Below are positions 17,108-24,894 of a stretch of DNA of 64,000 nt, piece by piece. The position numbers and the translations under genes were made by a program. This DNA is from an uncultured Eubacterium sp. (GTDB lineage: Bacteria; Bacillota; Clostridia; Lachnospirales; Lachnospiraceae): NCBI GenBank assembly GCA_910586445.1, contig CAJUHV010000001.1, positions 62,001 to 126,000 on the forward strand, read 5' to 3'. Below the pieces are notes generated by a model. That model did not search any database, was not told where the DNA came from, and saw only the letters and a program-made list of their open reading frames with translations. Positions within the stretch are counted from its first letter, which is position 1. Every line of letters starts with the position of its first letter.

Positions 17108-18439
17108 CTAGAAATCCATTCCCCGCTGCCTCCCCATGCCGTTCATACGCACATACATAACGATTCCGACCATACACGCCATCCCCTCTGCCACAGGCAC
17201 TGCCAGCCACACGCCTGTCAATTCTGCTAGCGCTGACAGAATATAAGCTGCCGGAATAACAAAAATCAGGCCTCTTGTAATAGAAAGTATATGTGCAGGA
17301 ACAGCCCTTTCTATGGAGGCAAAATACGATGACAGCACAATATTAAATCCCATAAAAAACAAAGCCGTAAAATACACGTGTATTCCATGCACCGCGATTT
17401 TCTGCAGCATTTCATTCTGCTCACTGTTAAAAACTGCTGCAATCGGATCGGAAAATACAAATACCATCACATATACAGCTGCCGACAAAACACCTGCCGT
17501 AATCACTCCATAATAGAAAAACTGTTTTGTGCTCTTTCGATCACCCTTCCCATATGCACGGCTTACAATCGGCTGCATGCCCTGCGCAATTCCTGTAAAA
17601 ATCGATACTGCCACAATCGACAGGTTGGCAACCACTCCATAAGCAGCAATTCCGATATTCCCCGCCAGCCTCCAGACAATCGTATTAAATACAAGAATGA
17701 CAACGCCGGATGATACTTCTGTAATCAGAGACGGCAGCCCCAGTGAAACACCAGAGGCAATCACCGCAGGCTGCACCCTCTCTTTACGAAAATGAAATTC
17801 ATTCCGCCTTCCCAGCCAGTGCACAGACAGAATGCACATGCTGACAAACGGAGCGCATCCAGTCGCAAGCACAGCGCCCAGAATACCCATCTGCAGCGGA
17901 AATACAAAAATATAGTCCAATATAATATTTGAAAAACTGCCGATCAGCATCGCAGCCATAGAAAGACGCGGCCTGCCGTCATTTCTTACAAAGCAGACAA
18001 ACACCTGATTAAAAATAAATGCAGGCGCAAACAGCAGTATTACCTTCAAATAGATATCCGTCATCTCAAATGTCTGTGCATCTGCGCCCACAAGCACTGC
18101 CAGCTCTTTGGAGCCGAACAGCCCTGCTGCCATAAATACCGCTGCCAGTACAGCTGCTGCATAAATTGTATTCGTAAATATACGGTCGGCATTTTCCGCG
18201 GACTGCTGCCCTTTTAAAATCGAATACTTAGTCGCGCCTCCCATGCCCAGCATCAGGCCGCTGCCATTTATAAAACTATAAACAGGTATCGCCAGATTCA
18301 GCGCCGCAAGGCCGTTTGCCCCCAGCCCTTTTGAAATAAAGAACGTATCCGCCAGTATATAGCAGGACAGCCCGACCATACCCATTACATTTAAAAACGT
18401 ATACCTTATAAACTCTTGAAAACAGTGTTTCTTTTTCAT
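17108..18439 (-). CDS. MATE-family efflux transporter
   Basis: A 443-residue protein with about twelve hydrophobic helices in two matching halves, typical of MATE (DinF/NorM-like) cation-drug antiporters. Segments such as FFISKGLGANGLAALNLAIP and GIAQGMQPIVSRAYGKGD match the conserved loops of the two halves. AAGGAGG precedes the ATG. It may export toxic cations or metabolites; the substrate is unknown. It lies 62 bp upstream of deoB on the same strand, but a functional link is not evident. Confidence 0.92.
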   Translation of the reverse strand: MKKKHCFQEFIRYTFLNVMGMVGLSCYILADTFFISKGLGANGLAALNLAIPVYSFINGSGLMLGMGGATKYSILKGQQSAENADRIFTNTIYAAAVLAAVFMAAGLFGSKELAVLVGADAQTFEMTDIYLKVILLFAPAFIFNQVFVCFVRNDGRPRLSMAAMLIGSFSNIILDYIFVFPLQMGILGAVLATGCAPFVSMCILSVHWLGRRNEFHFRKERVQPAVIASGVSLGLPSLITEVSSGVVILVFNTIVWRLAGNIGIAAYGVVANLSIVAVSIFTGIAQGMQPIVSRAYGKGDRKSTKQFFYYGVITAGVLSAAVYVMVFVFSDPIAAVFNSEQNEMLQKIAVHGIHVYFTALFFMGFNIVLSSYFASIERAVPAHILSITRGLIFVIPAAYILSALAELTGVWLAVPVAEGMACMVGIVMYVRMNGMGRQRGMDF

Positions 18440-18515
18440 GCAGCTCCTCCTTCTGGCAGCTTTAAACCTTCACCGAAAAACGCAGAAACGAAAAACGCCA
18501 GCACTTCCGATCTAC

Positions 18516-18553
18516 TAGAGCGTGTTTGAGAAAGCAATTTCAAACACACTCTA
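18516..18553. mobile_element. 38-bp minimal copy of the miniature element
   Basis: TAGAGCGTGTTTGAGAAAG faces CAATTTCAAACACACTCTA with no internal sequence, forming an almost perfect hairpin of the two terminal repeats. It lies in the 660-bp gap in front of the MATE gene. Confidence 0.7.
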
Positions 18554-18922
18554 GACCTAACGATCGAAAGCCTGACGCATTCATTTTTACCCGGTGGCAA
18601 AAACAGCCGTTGTGATATTCGAATATTTTATCCAATTTATGATCCAAATATTTGGTTCTGTTTTTGAATATAGCATAAATGCCGGAATCCGTCAATCATC
18701 CATCTTTTTGACTTTCCCCATTTTTTCAAAGCAGCCCCTTTAAAGCTCTATTTTTAGGCGCTTCTTAAAATAGATACAATCACAAATATCAAAATTTTTC
18801 CAGCCGCTAAAAGCATTGCATATCAGTACCGGCATATTACAGCCTCTAATGGTGCTGCTGCTTTTTTTCTATAACTTATGAAAATGCCGCTTTTATCAGG
18901 CATTCACTCTTACAAATAAACA

Positions 18923-19020
18923 GCTCATAAATTAACTGCCCCCAATTTAACCGCCTGCAATTTAACCGCTCTGACTGCTCATAAATTAACTGCCCCCAAT
19001 TTAACTGCTCATAAATTAAC
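18923..19020. repeat. Short tandem direct repeats upstream of tRNA-Leu
   Basis: The 29-bp unit GCTCATAAATTAACTG... is exact at 18,923-18,951 and 18,977-19,005, and its first 14 bases recur at 19,007-19,020. Between them lie shorter AATTTAACCGC repeats. A minus-strand open frame across it (18,876-19,073) merely translates the repeat and has no ribosome site, so it is not called as a gene. Confidence 0.75.
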
Positions 19021-19039
19021 AACTCCAATAAAAAAATTG

Positions 19040-19068
19040 TTGCATTATTGAAAAGGATATGATAAGAT
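19040..19068 (+). promoter_or_regulatory. Promoter of tRNA-Leu
   Basis: TTGCAT and TAAGAT are separated by 17 bases, and the tRNA begins about 33 bases after the -10 box. Confidence 0.6.
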
Positions 19069-19100
19069 ATCATTCGTAGGCAGCAGCCACAAGAAAATAT

Positions 19101-19184
19101 GCCGGTGTGTCGGAATTGGCAGACGAGACAGACTCAAAATCTGTTATCCGCAAGGGTGTGTGGGTCCGAGTCCCACCACCGGCA
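19101..19184 (+). tRNA. tRNA-Leu (anticodon CAA)
   Basis: A class II tRNA of 84 bases. The acceptor strands GCCGGTG and CACCGGC pair perfectly, the anticodon stem ACAGA/TCTGT encloses CTCAAAA with anticodon CAA, there is a long variable arm (TATCCGCAAGGGTGTG), and the T arm is GTGGG-TCCGAGT-CCCAC. The discriminator is A and CCA is not encoded. It reads UUG codons. A degenerate miniature element starts one base after its 3' end. Confidence 0.95.
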
Positions 19185-19185
19185 C

Positions 19186-19253
19186 TAAAGCGTGTCCTAA
19201 TAATGCTTTTCGTGCGATGTATCCGCAGGGGCATGATTTTCAAGCACACGGTA
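19186..19253. mobile_element. Degenerate miniature element behind tRNA-Leu
   Basis: TAAAGCGTGTCCTAATAATG at the left and CATGATTTTCAAGCACACGGTA at the right resemble the two ends of the 52,030-52,097 copy, at the same 68-bp length, with several mismatches. A weak GGGC-T7-GCCC hairpin 35 bp further on may end the tRNA transcript. Confidence 0.5.
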
Positions 19254-19368
19254 GATCTTAACGGTTCGTAATCTTTTGAAATACTAAAAGGTGCGGGCTT
19301 TTTTTATGCCCTGTTTTTCAAACATGATCTCCACGCAGAAACCATTCTCCAGAAATGCTGTACGGACA

Positions 19369-19640
19369 TTAATAATTTTTACTCAATAAAAACTCCTCCA
19401 AATACACGATCTTTACGCCATTGATATTGCCTGCTGCAAGTTCGTCACGCAGCACCGCCACAAAGTCAATCTCTTTCGTTTCGTTTTTACCAATATAGAC
19501 CTCATAGCCTTTTCTGCGAAGCTCAAAGTACACAATGTTTTCCAGCATCGCGGCAATGAATTTCGGATTAAAACTCATCACACAGTATTTTAGAGAAGCG
19601 TCGGCAAGATAGAATTTCTCCTGCGTTTTCAGTATGTTAT
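19369..19640 (-). pseudogene. C-terminal remnant of a DUF4143-type AAA ATPase
   Basis: The frame reads LKTQEKFYLADASLKYCV, then MLENIVYFELRRKGYEVYIG and KETKEIDFVAV, the highly conserved C-terminal nuclease-like end of ATPases with DUF4143 domains. The ATPase part is absent, and the final DELAAGNINGVKIVYLEEFLL follows after an internal deletion of roughly 60-70 residues judged from the family. It is therefore a twice-damaged remnant. These ATPases are common accessory genes, sometimes linked to mobile or defence functions. Confidence 0.8.
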
Positions 19641-19685
19641 GCTGAAATATTCATTAATAAATGCTCTGATCCTTTTTCGATACGA

Positions 19686-19757
19686 AAGAAAGAATCACGA
19701 AACCATATGGACTATGCATTACGAATATGTTATAGTACTTAATAGCTCAGACAAATT
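19686..19757. repeat. 72-bp direct repeat, left copy, flanking the DUF3990 cassette
   Basis: The 72 bases are identical to 20,869-20,940. The repeat carries a promoter-like pair TGGACT-17 bp-TATAGT on the plus strand. The left copy is followed 20 bp later by the end of the convergent DUF3791 gene. Confidence 0.9.
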
Positions 19758-19777
19758 TTAAATATTCATTATACATT

Positions 19778-19996
19778 TTACGCCATAGACGGCTTACGGG
19801 CTTCGATATATAGATCAATATCCTCGATAATATAATTTGTACCAGTTGTATGCAGTGCTTCATAACAGGAATAGATATACTCCCATACACTGTAACGGCT
19901 GAACAATTCTGCAAGCTGTTTTCCTGTCAAGTGCTTTTCCTTTTTATATTGTTCGGCACAGAATATCATAAATTTACCTTGGCTGCTCATAGTCAA
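19778..19996 (-). CDS. DUF3791 protein, third gene of the DUF3990 cassette
   Basis: A 72-residue protein with FMIFCAEQYKKEKHLTG, ELFSRYSVWEYI and CYEALHTTGTNYIIEDID, matching the DUF3791 pattern as I know it. The family is small, cytoplasmic and uncharacterised; it commonly neighbours DUF3990. It overlaps the preceding gene by four bases (ATGA). In this arrangement it could act as an antitoxin or adaptor, which is inference only. Confidence 0.8.
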   Translation of the reverse strand: MTMSSQGKFMIFCAEQYKKEKHLTGKQLAELFSRYSVWEYIYSCYEALHTTGTNYIIEDIDLYIEARKPSMA

Positions 19997-20232
19997 ACCT
20001 CCTCTGGCAGTTCAAAACTCCCTCTTTTCTGTTCTTCATCAAACATATTAAACAGAGTAAGCGGACTGAAATGCCATATTTTTGTTTCTTCCTGCTCCAA
20101 AAGAGCGTAAACACTTGAATTGTAAAACGCATTAGAAGCAACAAGCTCGTTATATGCATAGTGTTCTGCAATCAGGTGAACGACCTGCTCAACCAGCACG
20201 CCCAGCACAGCGGTGAATTTTTCATCATTCAT
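19993..20232 (-). CDS. Small protein of the DUF3990 cassette, family not named
   Basis: A 79-residue protein without signal peptide or membrane segment. Text such as FYNSSVYALLEQEETKIWHF followed by SPLTLFNMFDEE resembles small proteins that accompany DUF3791 genes in other Clostridia. It overlaps both neighbours by four bases, so the three genes are translationally coupled. Function unknown; a partner or antitoxin role is possible. Confidence 0.75.
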   Translation of the reverse strand: MNDEKFTAVLGVLVEQVVHLIAEHYAYNELVASNAFYNSSVYALLEQEETKIWHFSPLTLFNMFDEEQKRGSFELPEEV

Positions 20233-20723
20233 GTCAACTCCTCCTGTGGTACAATACCAATGAATTTAAGATACGAGAGGGTTCTTTCAGAAGCCAGAAC
20301 CAACTGATTATACAGCGTTTTAATTTTAAGCGCTTCCAAAGCCTGCTTTTTTGTCAACAGCCCGGACGTATAGAGGGTAAAGGTAGTATAAACATCATCA
20401 TCTGCAACCGGGCCAAAAATAAAATCGTATAATTTACCCTTGTAATTTCCATAACGGTTTTCTGACACAAAATCAAGCCACGCCTCGTCTGCATACTCAA
20501 ACTGCAAAACGGAGCATTCAACAAACGCTTTTTCTTCTTCCAGCTCATAAATGCTTACTGCCTTTGAACCAGCTTTTCGCCGTTTCGTCACCTTGTCAGC
20601 AAATCCAACCGCCTGCATTTTATTTGTCGTTGCATAAAATCCATAGCCAAAATCAAGGAACCGGTTTTGTTCGATTAACCTCGGTTCTGAAACAACTGCA
20701 TTGCTGCCGTGATAGAGAATCAT
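20229..20723 (-). CDS. DUF3990 protein, putative ADP-ribosyltransferase-like toxin
   Basis: A 164-residue protein that starts MILYHGSNAVVSEP, has DFGYGFYATTNKMQAVGFA near residue 30, and continues with AWLDFVSENRYG and YDFIFGPVADDDVY. These are the conserved blocks of DUF3990. The HG at the first strand and the G-FY-T block resemble the active-site layout of ADP-ribosyltransferases, so catalytic activity is a reasonable but untested inference. AGGGCATTGT precedes the ATG. It is first of three overlapping genes and lies between 72-bp direct repeats, an arrangement like a transferable toxin-antitoxin unit. Confidence 0.85.
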   Translation of the reverse strand: MILYHGSNAVVSEPRLIEQNRFLDFGYGFYATTNKMQAVGFADKVTKRRKAGSKAVSIYELEEEKAFVECSVLQFEYADEAWLDFVSENRYGNYKGKLYDFIFGPVADDDVYTTFTLYTSGLLTKKQALEALKIKTLYNQLVLASERTLSYLKFIGIVPQEELT

Positions 20724-20868
20724 ACAATGCCCTCCAATACTTTATACACAATTTCTTTTCATAATTAATAGTTTTACCACTGCCTATGAAAATCAAATTT
20801 ATCAAATCATCCATTTATATTATACACAACATCGGTCGAAGTAACAATAGATTGTTATATAAGGTCAT

Positions 20869-20940
20869 AAGAAAGAATCACGAAACCATATGGACTATGC
20901 ATTACGAATATGTTATAGTACTTAATAGCTCAGACAAATT
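20869..20940. repeat. 72-bp direct repeat, right copy, containing the TSCPD gene promoter
   Basis: Identical to 19,686-19,757. Here TGGACT (20,891-20,896) and TATAGT (20,914-20,919) with 17-bp spacing lie about 70 bases before the TSCPD gene, so this copy is in the natural promoter position and the left one looks like the duplicate. Confidence 0.9.
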
Positions 20941-20987
20941 ACTTTATACTAATTTAGAAAAAACACTCATTATGATGGAGGCACACT

Positions 20988-21248
20988 ATGGAATATATTT
21001 ACAAAACAAATGGAACATGTTCTACCCAGATTAAATTAAATATTCAAGACGACATTGTAACTGACGTCGTATTCACCGGCGGCTGCAATGGCAATCTGAA
21101 AGCAATCCCTGCGCTTGTAAACGGGCTGACCGTCGAACAGATCGAGTCAAAGCTGTCCGGCATCACCTGCGGCCGCAGACAGACCTCCTGCGGCGACCAG
21201 CTGGCAAAGGCATGCCGGGAGGCTTATGAGCATCAGCTCAATCAATAA
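20988..21248 (+). CDS. TSCPD-domain protein (TIGR03905 family)
   Basis: An 86-residue protein with the family blocks TNGTCSTQIKL, VVFTGGCNGNLKAIP, CGRRQTSCGDQLA. The conserved cysteines and the TSCGD motif are those of the TSCPD domain, also found at the C-terminus of some vitamin-B12-dependent ribonucleotide reductases. The stand-alone form is widespread in Clostridia; its function is not established. GATGGAGG lies before the ATG. Confidence 0.9.
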   Translation: MEYIYKTNGTCSTQIKLNIQDDIVTDVVFTGGCNGNLKAIPALVNGLTVEQIESKLSGITCGRRQTSCGDQLAKACREAYEHQLNQ

Positions 21249-21250
21249 AA

Positions 21251-21385
21251 ACTTCAATCATTTTGGGCTGCTAATGGCCAAGATAATTCAGAGAATTAAT
21301 CCCAAATTTAATTACACAGCCCACAGAATCATGCTCTGCGGGTATGCCACATAAATTTGGGATAAATTCTCCAGATCATACTTCA
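21251..21385. repeat. Internal portion of the long miniature element
   Basis: The segment aligns with 14,137-14,300: GGGCTGCTAATGGCC, GAGAATTAATCCCAAATTTA, ACAGCCCACAGAATC, TGCGGGTATGCC and TAAATTTGGGATAAATTCTC. The second and last blocks form a long inverted repeat, so the RNA would fold strongly and may end the TSCPD transcript. The outer TAGAGCGTG ends are missing. Confidence 0.65.
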
Positions 21386-21414
21386 ATCCATTATTTTTTA
21401 TTATTAAATTTTAA

Positions 21415-22695
21415 CTAAAATTTTGGATGTTTCATGTCTTTTAAAATATCAAAACAGTCAAATGTCGCAAAGTAATCTTCCGGTGTCTGTGCACGGCGGA
21501 TCAGCTGCGTCGAGCCGTCTTCTTTGAGCAGCACTTCTGCAGACCAGAGCCTTCCGTTATAGTTATAACCCATGGCAAACCCATGTGCTCCTGTATCATG
21601 TATGACCAGCAGATCACCGATATCAATCTGCGGCAGCATACGGTCAATCGCAAACTTATCGTTGTTTTCACACAAAGATCCGACTACATCGTATTTGCAG
21701 TCGCACGGCTGATCCTCTTTGCCCATTACCGTGATATGATGGTATGCCCCATACATAGCCGGGCGCATCAGATTGGCTGCACATGCATCCACGCCGATAT
21801 AATCTTTGTACGTATGCTTTTCATGCACTGCCGTAGTCACCAGACAGCCATACGGGCCGGTCATAAAACGTCCCATCTCTGTATAGATCGCCGTATCGCC
21901 AAGCCCTGCCGGTACTAATATTTCATCAAATGCTTTATGGACGCCTTCTCCGATCACGCGGATGTCATTTGGCGTCTGATCTGGATAATAAGCAATCCCG
22001 ACACCTCCGGACAGATTGATAAAGCTGATCTTTATGCCCAGTGTTTCATAAATCTCTGCTGCCAGCTCAAACAGTGTCTTTGCGAGTGCCGGATAGTAGT
22101 CATTTGTTACTGTATTGCTCACCAAAAAGGAATGCAGGCCGAAGCGCTCTGCCCCTTTTTCTTTCAGCTTACGATATCCTTCAAACAGCTGTTCTTTTGT
22201 AAACCCGTACTTTGCGTCACCCGGATTATCCATAATGCCGTTGCTTACCTCATAAACCCCGCCTGGATTATAGCGGCAGCTGATCGTCTCTGGAATTCTG
22301 CCAATGGCCTTTTCCAGAAAATCAATATGCGTAAAATCATCCAGATTGATCACTGCCCCCAGATCAGCTGCAAACTGAAATTCCTCTGCCGGAGTATTAT
22401 TGGAAGAAAACATAATGTCCTCCCCACGTATGCCGACAGCATCCGACAGCATCAGCTCCGTCATGGAAGAACAGTCACAGCCGCAGCCGTATTCCTTTAA
22501 AATCCGAATTAAAAATGGGTTCGGCTCTGCTTTTACAGCAAAATATTCTTTATATCCCTTATTCCACGAAAATGCTTCTTTGACCGCCTCTGCATTTGCA
22601 CGAATCCCCTTCTCATCATACAGATGAAAAGGCGTTGGGTACTTTTTTACGATTTCCTCAAGCTGCTCTTTCGATACAAATGGTTCCTTTGTCAT
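21415..22695 (-). CDS. lysA: Diaminopimelate decarboxylase-like PLP enzyme
   Basis: A 426-residue fold-III PLP decarboxylase. The lysine binding PLP is in YFAVKAEPNP, with CDCSSMTEL after it, the glycine loop NLSGGVGI and the C-terminal cysteine-bearing DVVGSLCENND followed by HDTGAHGFAMGYNYNGR. It converts meso-diaminopimelate to lysine. The ATG at 22,695 is chosen because AAAGGAG lies eight bases before it, whereas the longer frame starting 25 codons upstream has no ribosome site. It is monocistronic. Related decarboxylases of other substrates cannot be fully excluded. Confidence 0.88.
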   Translation of the reverse strand: MTKEPFVSKEQLEEIVKKYPTPFHLYDEKGIRANAEAVKEAFSWNKGYKEYFAVKAEPNPFLIRILKEYGCGCDCSSMTELMLSDAVGIRGEDIMFSSNNTPAEEFQFAADLGAVINLDDFTHIDFLEKAIGRIPETISCRYNPGGVYEVSNGIMDNPGDAKYGFTKEQLFEGYRKLKEKGAERFGLHSFLVSNTVTNDYYPALAKTLFELAAEIYETLGIKISFINLSGGVGIAYYPDQTPNDIRVIGEGVHKAFDEILVPAGLGDTAIYTEMGRFMTGPYGCLVTTAVHEKHTYKDYIGVDACAANLMRPAMYGAYHHITVMGKEDQPCDCKYDVVGSLCENNDKFAIDRMLPQIDIGDLLVIHDTGAHGFAMGYNYNGRLWSAEVLLKEDGSTQLIRRAQTPEDYFATFDCFDILKDMKHPKF

Positions 22696-22855
22696 ATTTA
22701 TGATCTCCTTTCGTTTCCCAAAGCAACGCAACAGGCTTTTTCCTATTGCATTTCCAGTTTTTTTCTGCATGTGTTTCCTGATGATCCATCTATTTTAACC
22801 AAAATTACTCTACAATATCAATGTCAAAAAATCAAGCAGAACATACGCACGAAAA

Positions 22856-22902
22856 ATACAGGCTCCCGGCTGTACTTACATATCCCCGCCAGGAGCCTGT
22901 AT
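22856..22902 (-). terminator. Terminator after the SDR gene
   Basis: On the minus strand ATACAGGCTCCTGGC pairs with GCCGGGAGCCTGTAT and is followed by TTTTTCG. It is just downstream of the SDR stop codon. Confidence 0.88.
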
Positions 22903-22920
22903 TCCTAACTATTTTATTCT

Positions 22921-23721
22921 TTACGGCCGAAGTCCCATTCCGCCTTCTAACGTAAGTGTTTCACCAGTCAGATACTTAAAGTCAGGCGAAGCCAGCTGTA
23001 CGCATACACGCCCGATTTCCAGCTCTGAATCGCCATAATGGCCTGCCGGAGGCATTTTTACATTTTCCTTAAATGCCTCTGGATATGCCTTCTCAAACTG
23101 CTCCAGCTGCGCTGTCCATGCCAGCGGGCAGATAATATTGACATTGATTCCATCCTTTGCCCATTCTGTAGCAGCCACACGGGTAAGCCCGCGGATCCCC
23201 TCTTTTGCTGCCGCATATGCGCACTGTCCAAAATTGCCGAACAAGCCTGCGCCGGACGCAAAATTAATCACTGATCCTTTGGACTCTTTTAAATGCGGAT
23301 AGCATGCCTTCATATAATAAAATGCCGCATATAATCCTGAGTAAACTGCTAAGTCAAACTGTTCTGTCGTATGGTCTGCCAGCGTTACGCCAGAAGCAGA
23401 AGCCTGTGCATTATTGATCAGAACGTCAATGCTGCCAAACGTATCGATCGTCTGCTTTATGACATTTGCAACGACGGCTTCATTATCTGCTCCTGCATTT
23501 ACATCTGCCTGCACGATCAGTACTTTGATTCCATACAGCCGTTCGAGCTCTTCCTTTGCATCCTCCAGTTTTTTTACATTCCGGCCGGTTATAACCAGAT
23601 TTGCCCCTTCCTTTGCATATGCAGCTGCAATACCATAGCCGATTGACCCGCATCTGCCGTCACTTAAAACAGCTCGTCCTGCACCCGTGATAATGGCAGT
23701 CTTGCCCTTTAAAAAATCCAT
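22921..23721 (-). CDS. Short-chain dehydrogenase/reductase
   Basis: A 266-residue classical SDR. The coenzyme motif begins TGAGRA but carries an insertion of about nine residues (VLSDGRCGS) before IGYGIA. The usual DVNAGAD, NNAQAS, active-site Ser in INFASGAG, YAAAKEG catalytic Tyr/Lys pair, and C-terminal LTGETLTLEGG follow. It resembles FabG-like 3-oxoacyl or sugar/steroid oxidoreductases; substrate unknown. AAGGAGGC precedes the ATG. Confidence 0.9.
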   Translation of the reverse strand: MDFLKGKTAIITGAGRAVLSDGRCGSIGYGIAAAYAKEGANLVITGRNVKKLEDAKEELERLYGIKVLIVQADVNAGADNEAVVANVIKQTIDTFGSIDVLINNAQASASGVTLADHTTEQFDLAVYSGLYAAFYYMKACYPHLKESKGSVINFASGAGLFGNFGQCAYAAAKEGIRGLTRVAATEWAKDGINVNIICPLAWTAQLEQFEKAYPEAFKENVKMPPAGHYGDSELEIGRVCVQLASPDFKYLTGETLTLEGGMGLRP

Positions 23722-23912
23722 GTGTATGCCTCCTTTTTTACAATGATCTTTTTTAACAGTGATTCTATTTTAATATATCAGTCCCAAACAATCAAGTTTA
23801 ATCGTATCTTATCCTGCCGTCCATATGGACTGATTTACAGGAAATAAGCTATTTCCTGATAACATGGGTATCACCTTTACGCTGTTATTTTGATATTAAG
23901 CGGTGCTATTGA

Positions 23913-24776
23913 TTATGCTAACTGCATGACTTCGGCTTCAATTTCCTTTAATTCTTCCATCGATAATGCAGGAACATAACGTGCAATCTTTTCGAGAGAA
24001 AGTTCTCCGTCTTTAATCATTCTTTCGGCTGACTTTCTTTCTGTTTCTTTTTCAATATCTTTCGCATAGGTTCTCATAATCTGCTCGTCATCAAACAAAC
24101 TCATCATAATTGTTACTACCTCTACTTCCTTGCTGCTTAAATACTGTTTTAAAATGTTCCTATACTTGCAAATACGGATTGTTTCTGTAACCGCTTGTTT
24201 TGACATTCCATGTTCTTTGATCTGCTCATTAAAAACCTTACAAAAAACAATGTATTCATTGATTATATTGTCCTTACCGCTCTCATATATGACTTTGGCT
24301 TTTATCTCAATATCAGTATCTGCATTGTTAAAAAATTCTTTAGACAACGATATTGTATCAGGTTTTCTGCCTCTGCTGCCTGTATATATTACATATAATT
24401 CAGGTTTTGGCATTTTTACTTTCTTACTCTTATATAGGCTCTGACTGGTTCGCTCAAAATATTCATGGTAACTCTGCGCTAAATACAGCAGTATTCTTAT
24501 TAAAATATTTACTGACCATGAGGACTGCGCTTCTAAAAGCAACAGCAATTTATGATTGCCTACCATAATACCTAAGTCATTATAGAGATGATCTGTCAGA
24601 ACATTATCTATCGTTACAATATCCAACATATCCTCTGCTACGTTCGTATCATCTGGATGCAATGTTTTATACAGTTTTAACAAATTCTTTTTATCTTGGA
24701 AAAGGTCTAAAAACACACTGTTTTTTGCTGTACGCTTTGCCTTAACTTCCTGCATCTGCTTTGTATCATCCGACAC
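23913..24776 (-). CDS. Rpn-like PD-(D/E)XK nuclease family protein
   Basis: A 287-residue protein starting at a GTG with GAGGTGATGAG upstream. HKLLLLLEAQSSWSVNILIRILLYLAQSY is the conserved E-x-Q and R..Y region of the recombination-promoting nuclease/transposase family (Rpn). C-terminal SAERMIKDGELSLEKIARY is the short repeat tail often found in this family. Rpn proteins have been shown to cut DNA and promote recombination in E. coli; here that is by family only. It lies alone between the SDR and purL. Confidence 0.85.
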   Translation of the reverse strand: MSDDTKQMQEVKAKRTAKNSVFLDLFQDKKNLLKLYKTLHPDDTNVAEDMLDIVTIDNVLTDHLYNDLGIMVGNHKLLLLLEAQSSWSVNILIRILLYLAQSYHEYFERTSQSLYKSKKVKMPKPELYVIYTGSRGRKPDTISLSKEFFNNADTDIEIKAKVIYESGKDNIINEYIVFCKVFNEQIKEHGMSKQAVTETIRICKYRNILKQYLSSKEVEVVTIMMSLFDDEQIMRTYAKDIEKETERKSAERMIKDGELSLEKIARYVPALSMEELKEIEAEVMQLA

Positions 24777-24894
24777 CTCATCACCTCAATTTCTAAAATC
24801 CATACTTATGGAACTGCTAACGATCCATACGATGCAGCAAAAGATACGATATAGTTCCTGCCCTTTAAAGTTAAGAAGTCTTTTATATATTGGT

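Noticed and set aside
18876..19073. 65-residue minus-strand protein
   Set aside because: Its text only reflects the AT-rich direct repeats, it has no ribosome site, and it overlaps the tRNA promoter.
19101..21000. Integrated prophage or ICE at tRNA-Leu
   Set aside because: No integrase, excisionase or duplicated tRNA end is visible; the 72-bp repeat is unrelated to the tRNA sequence.
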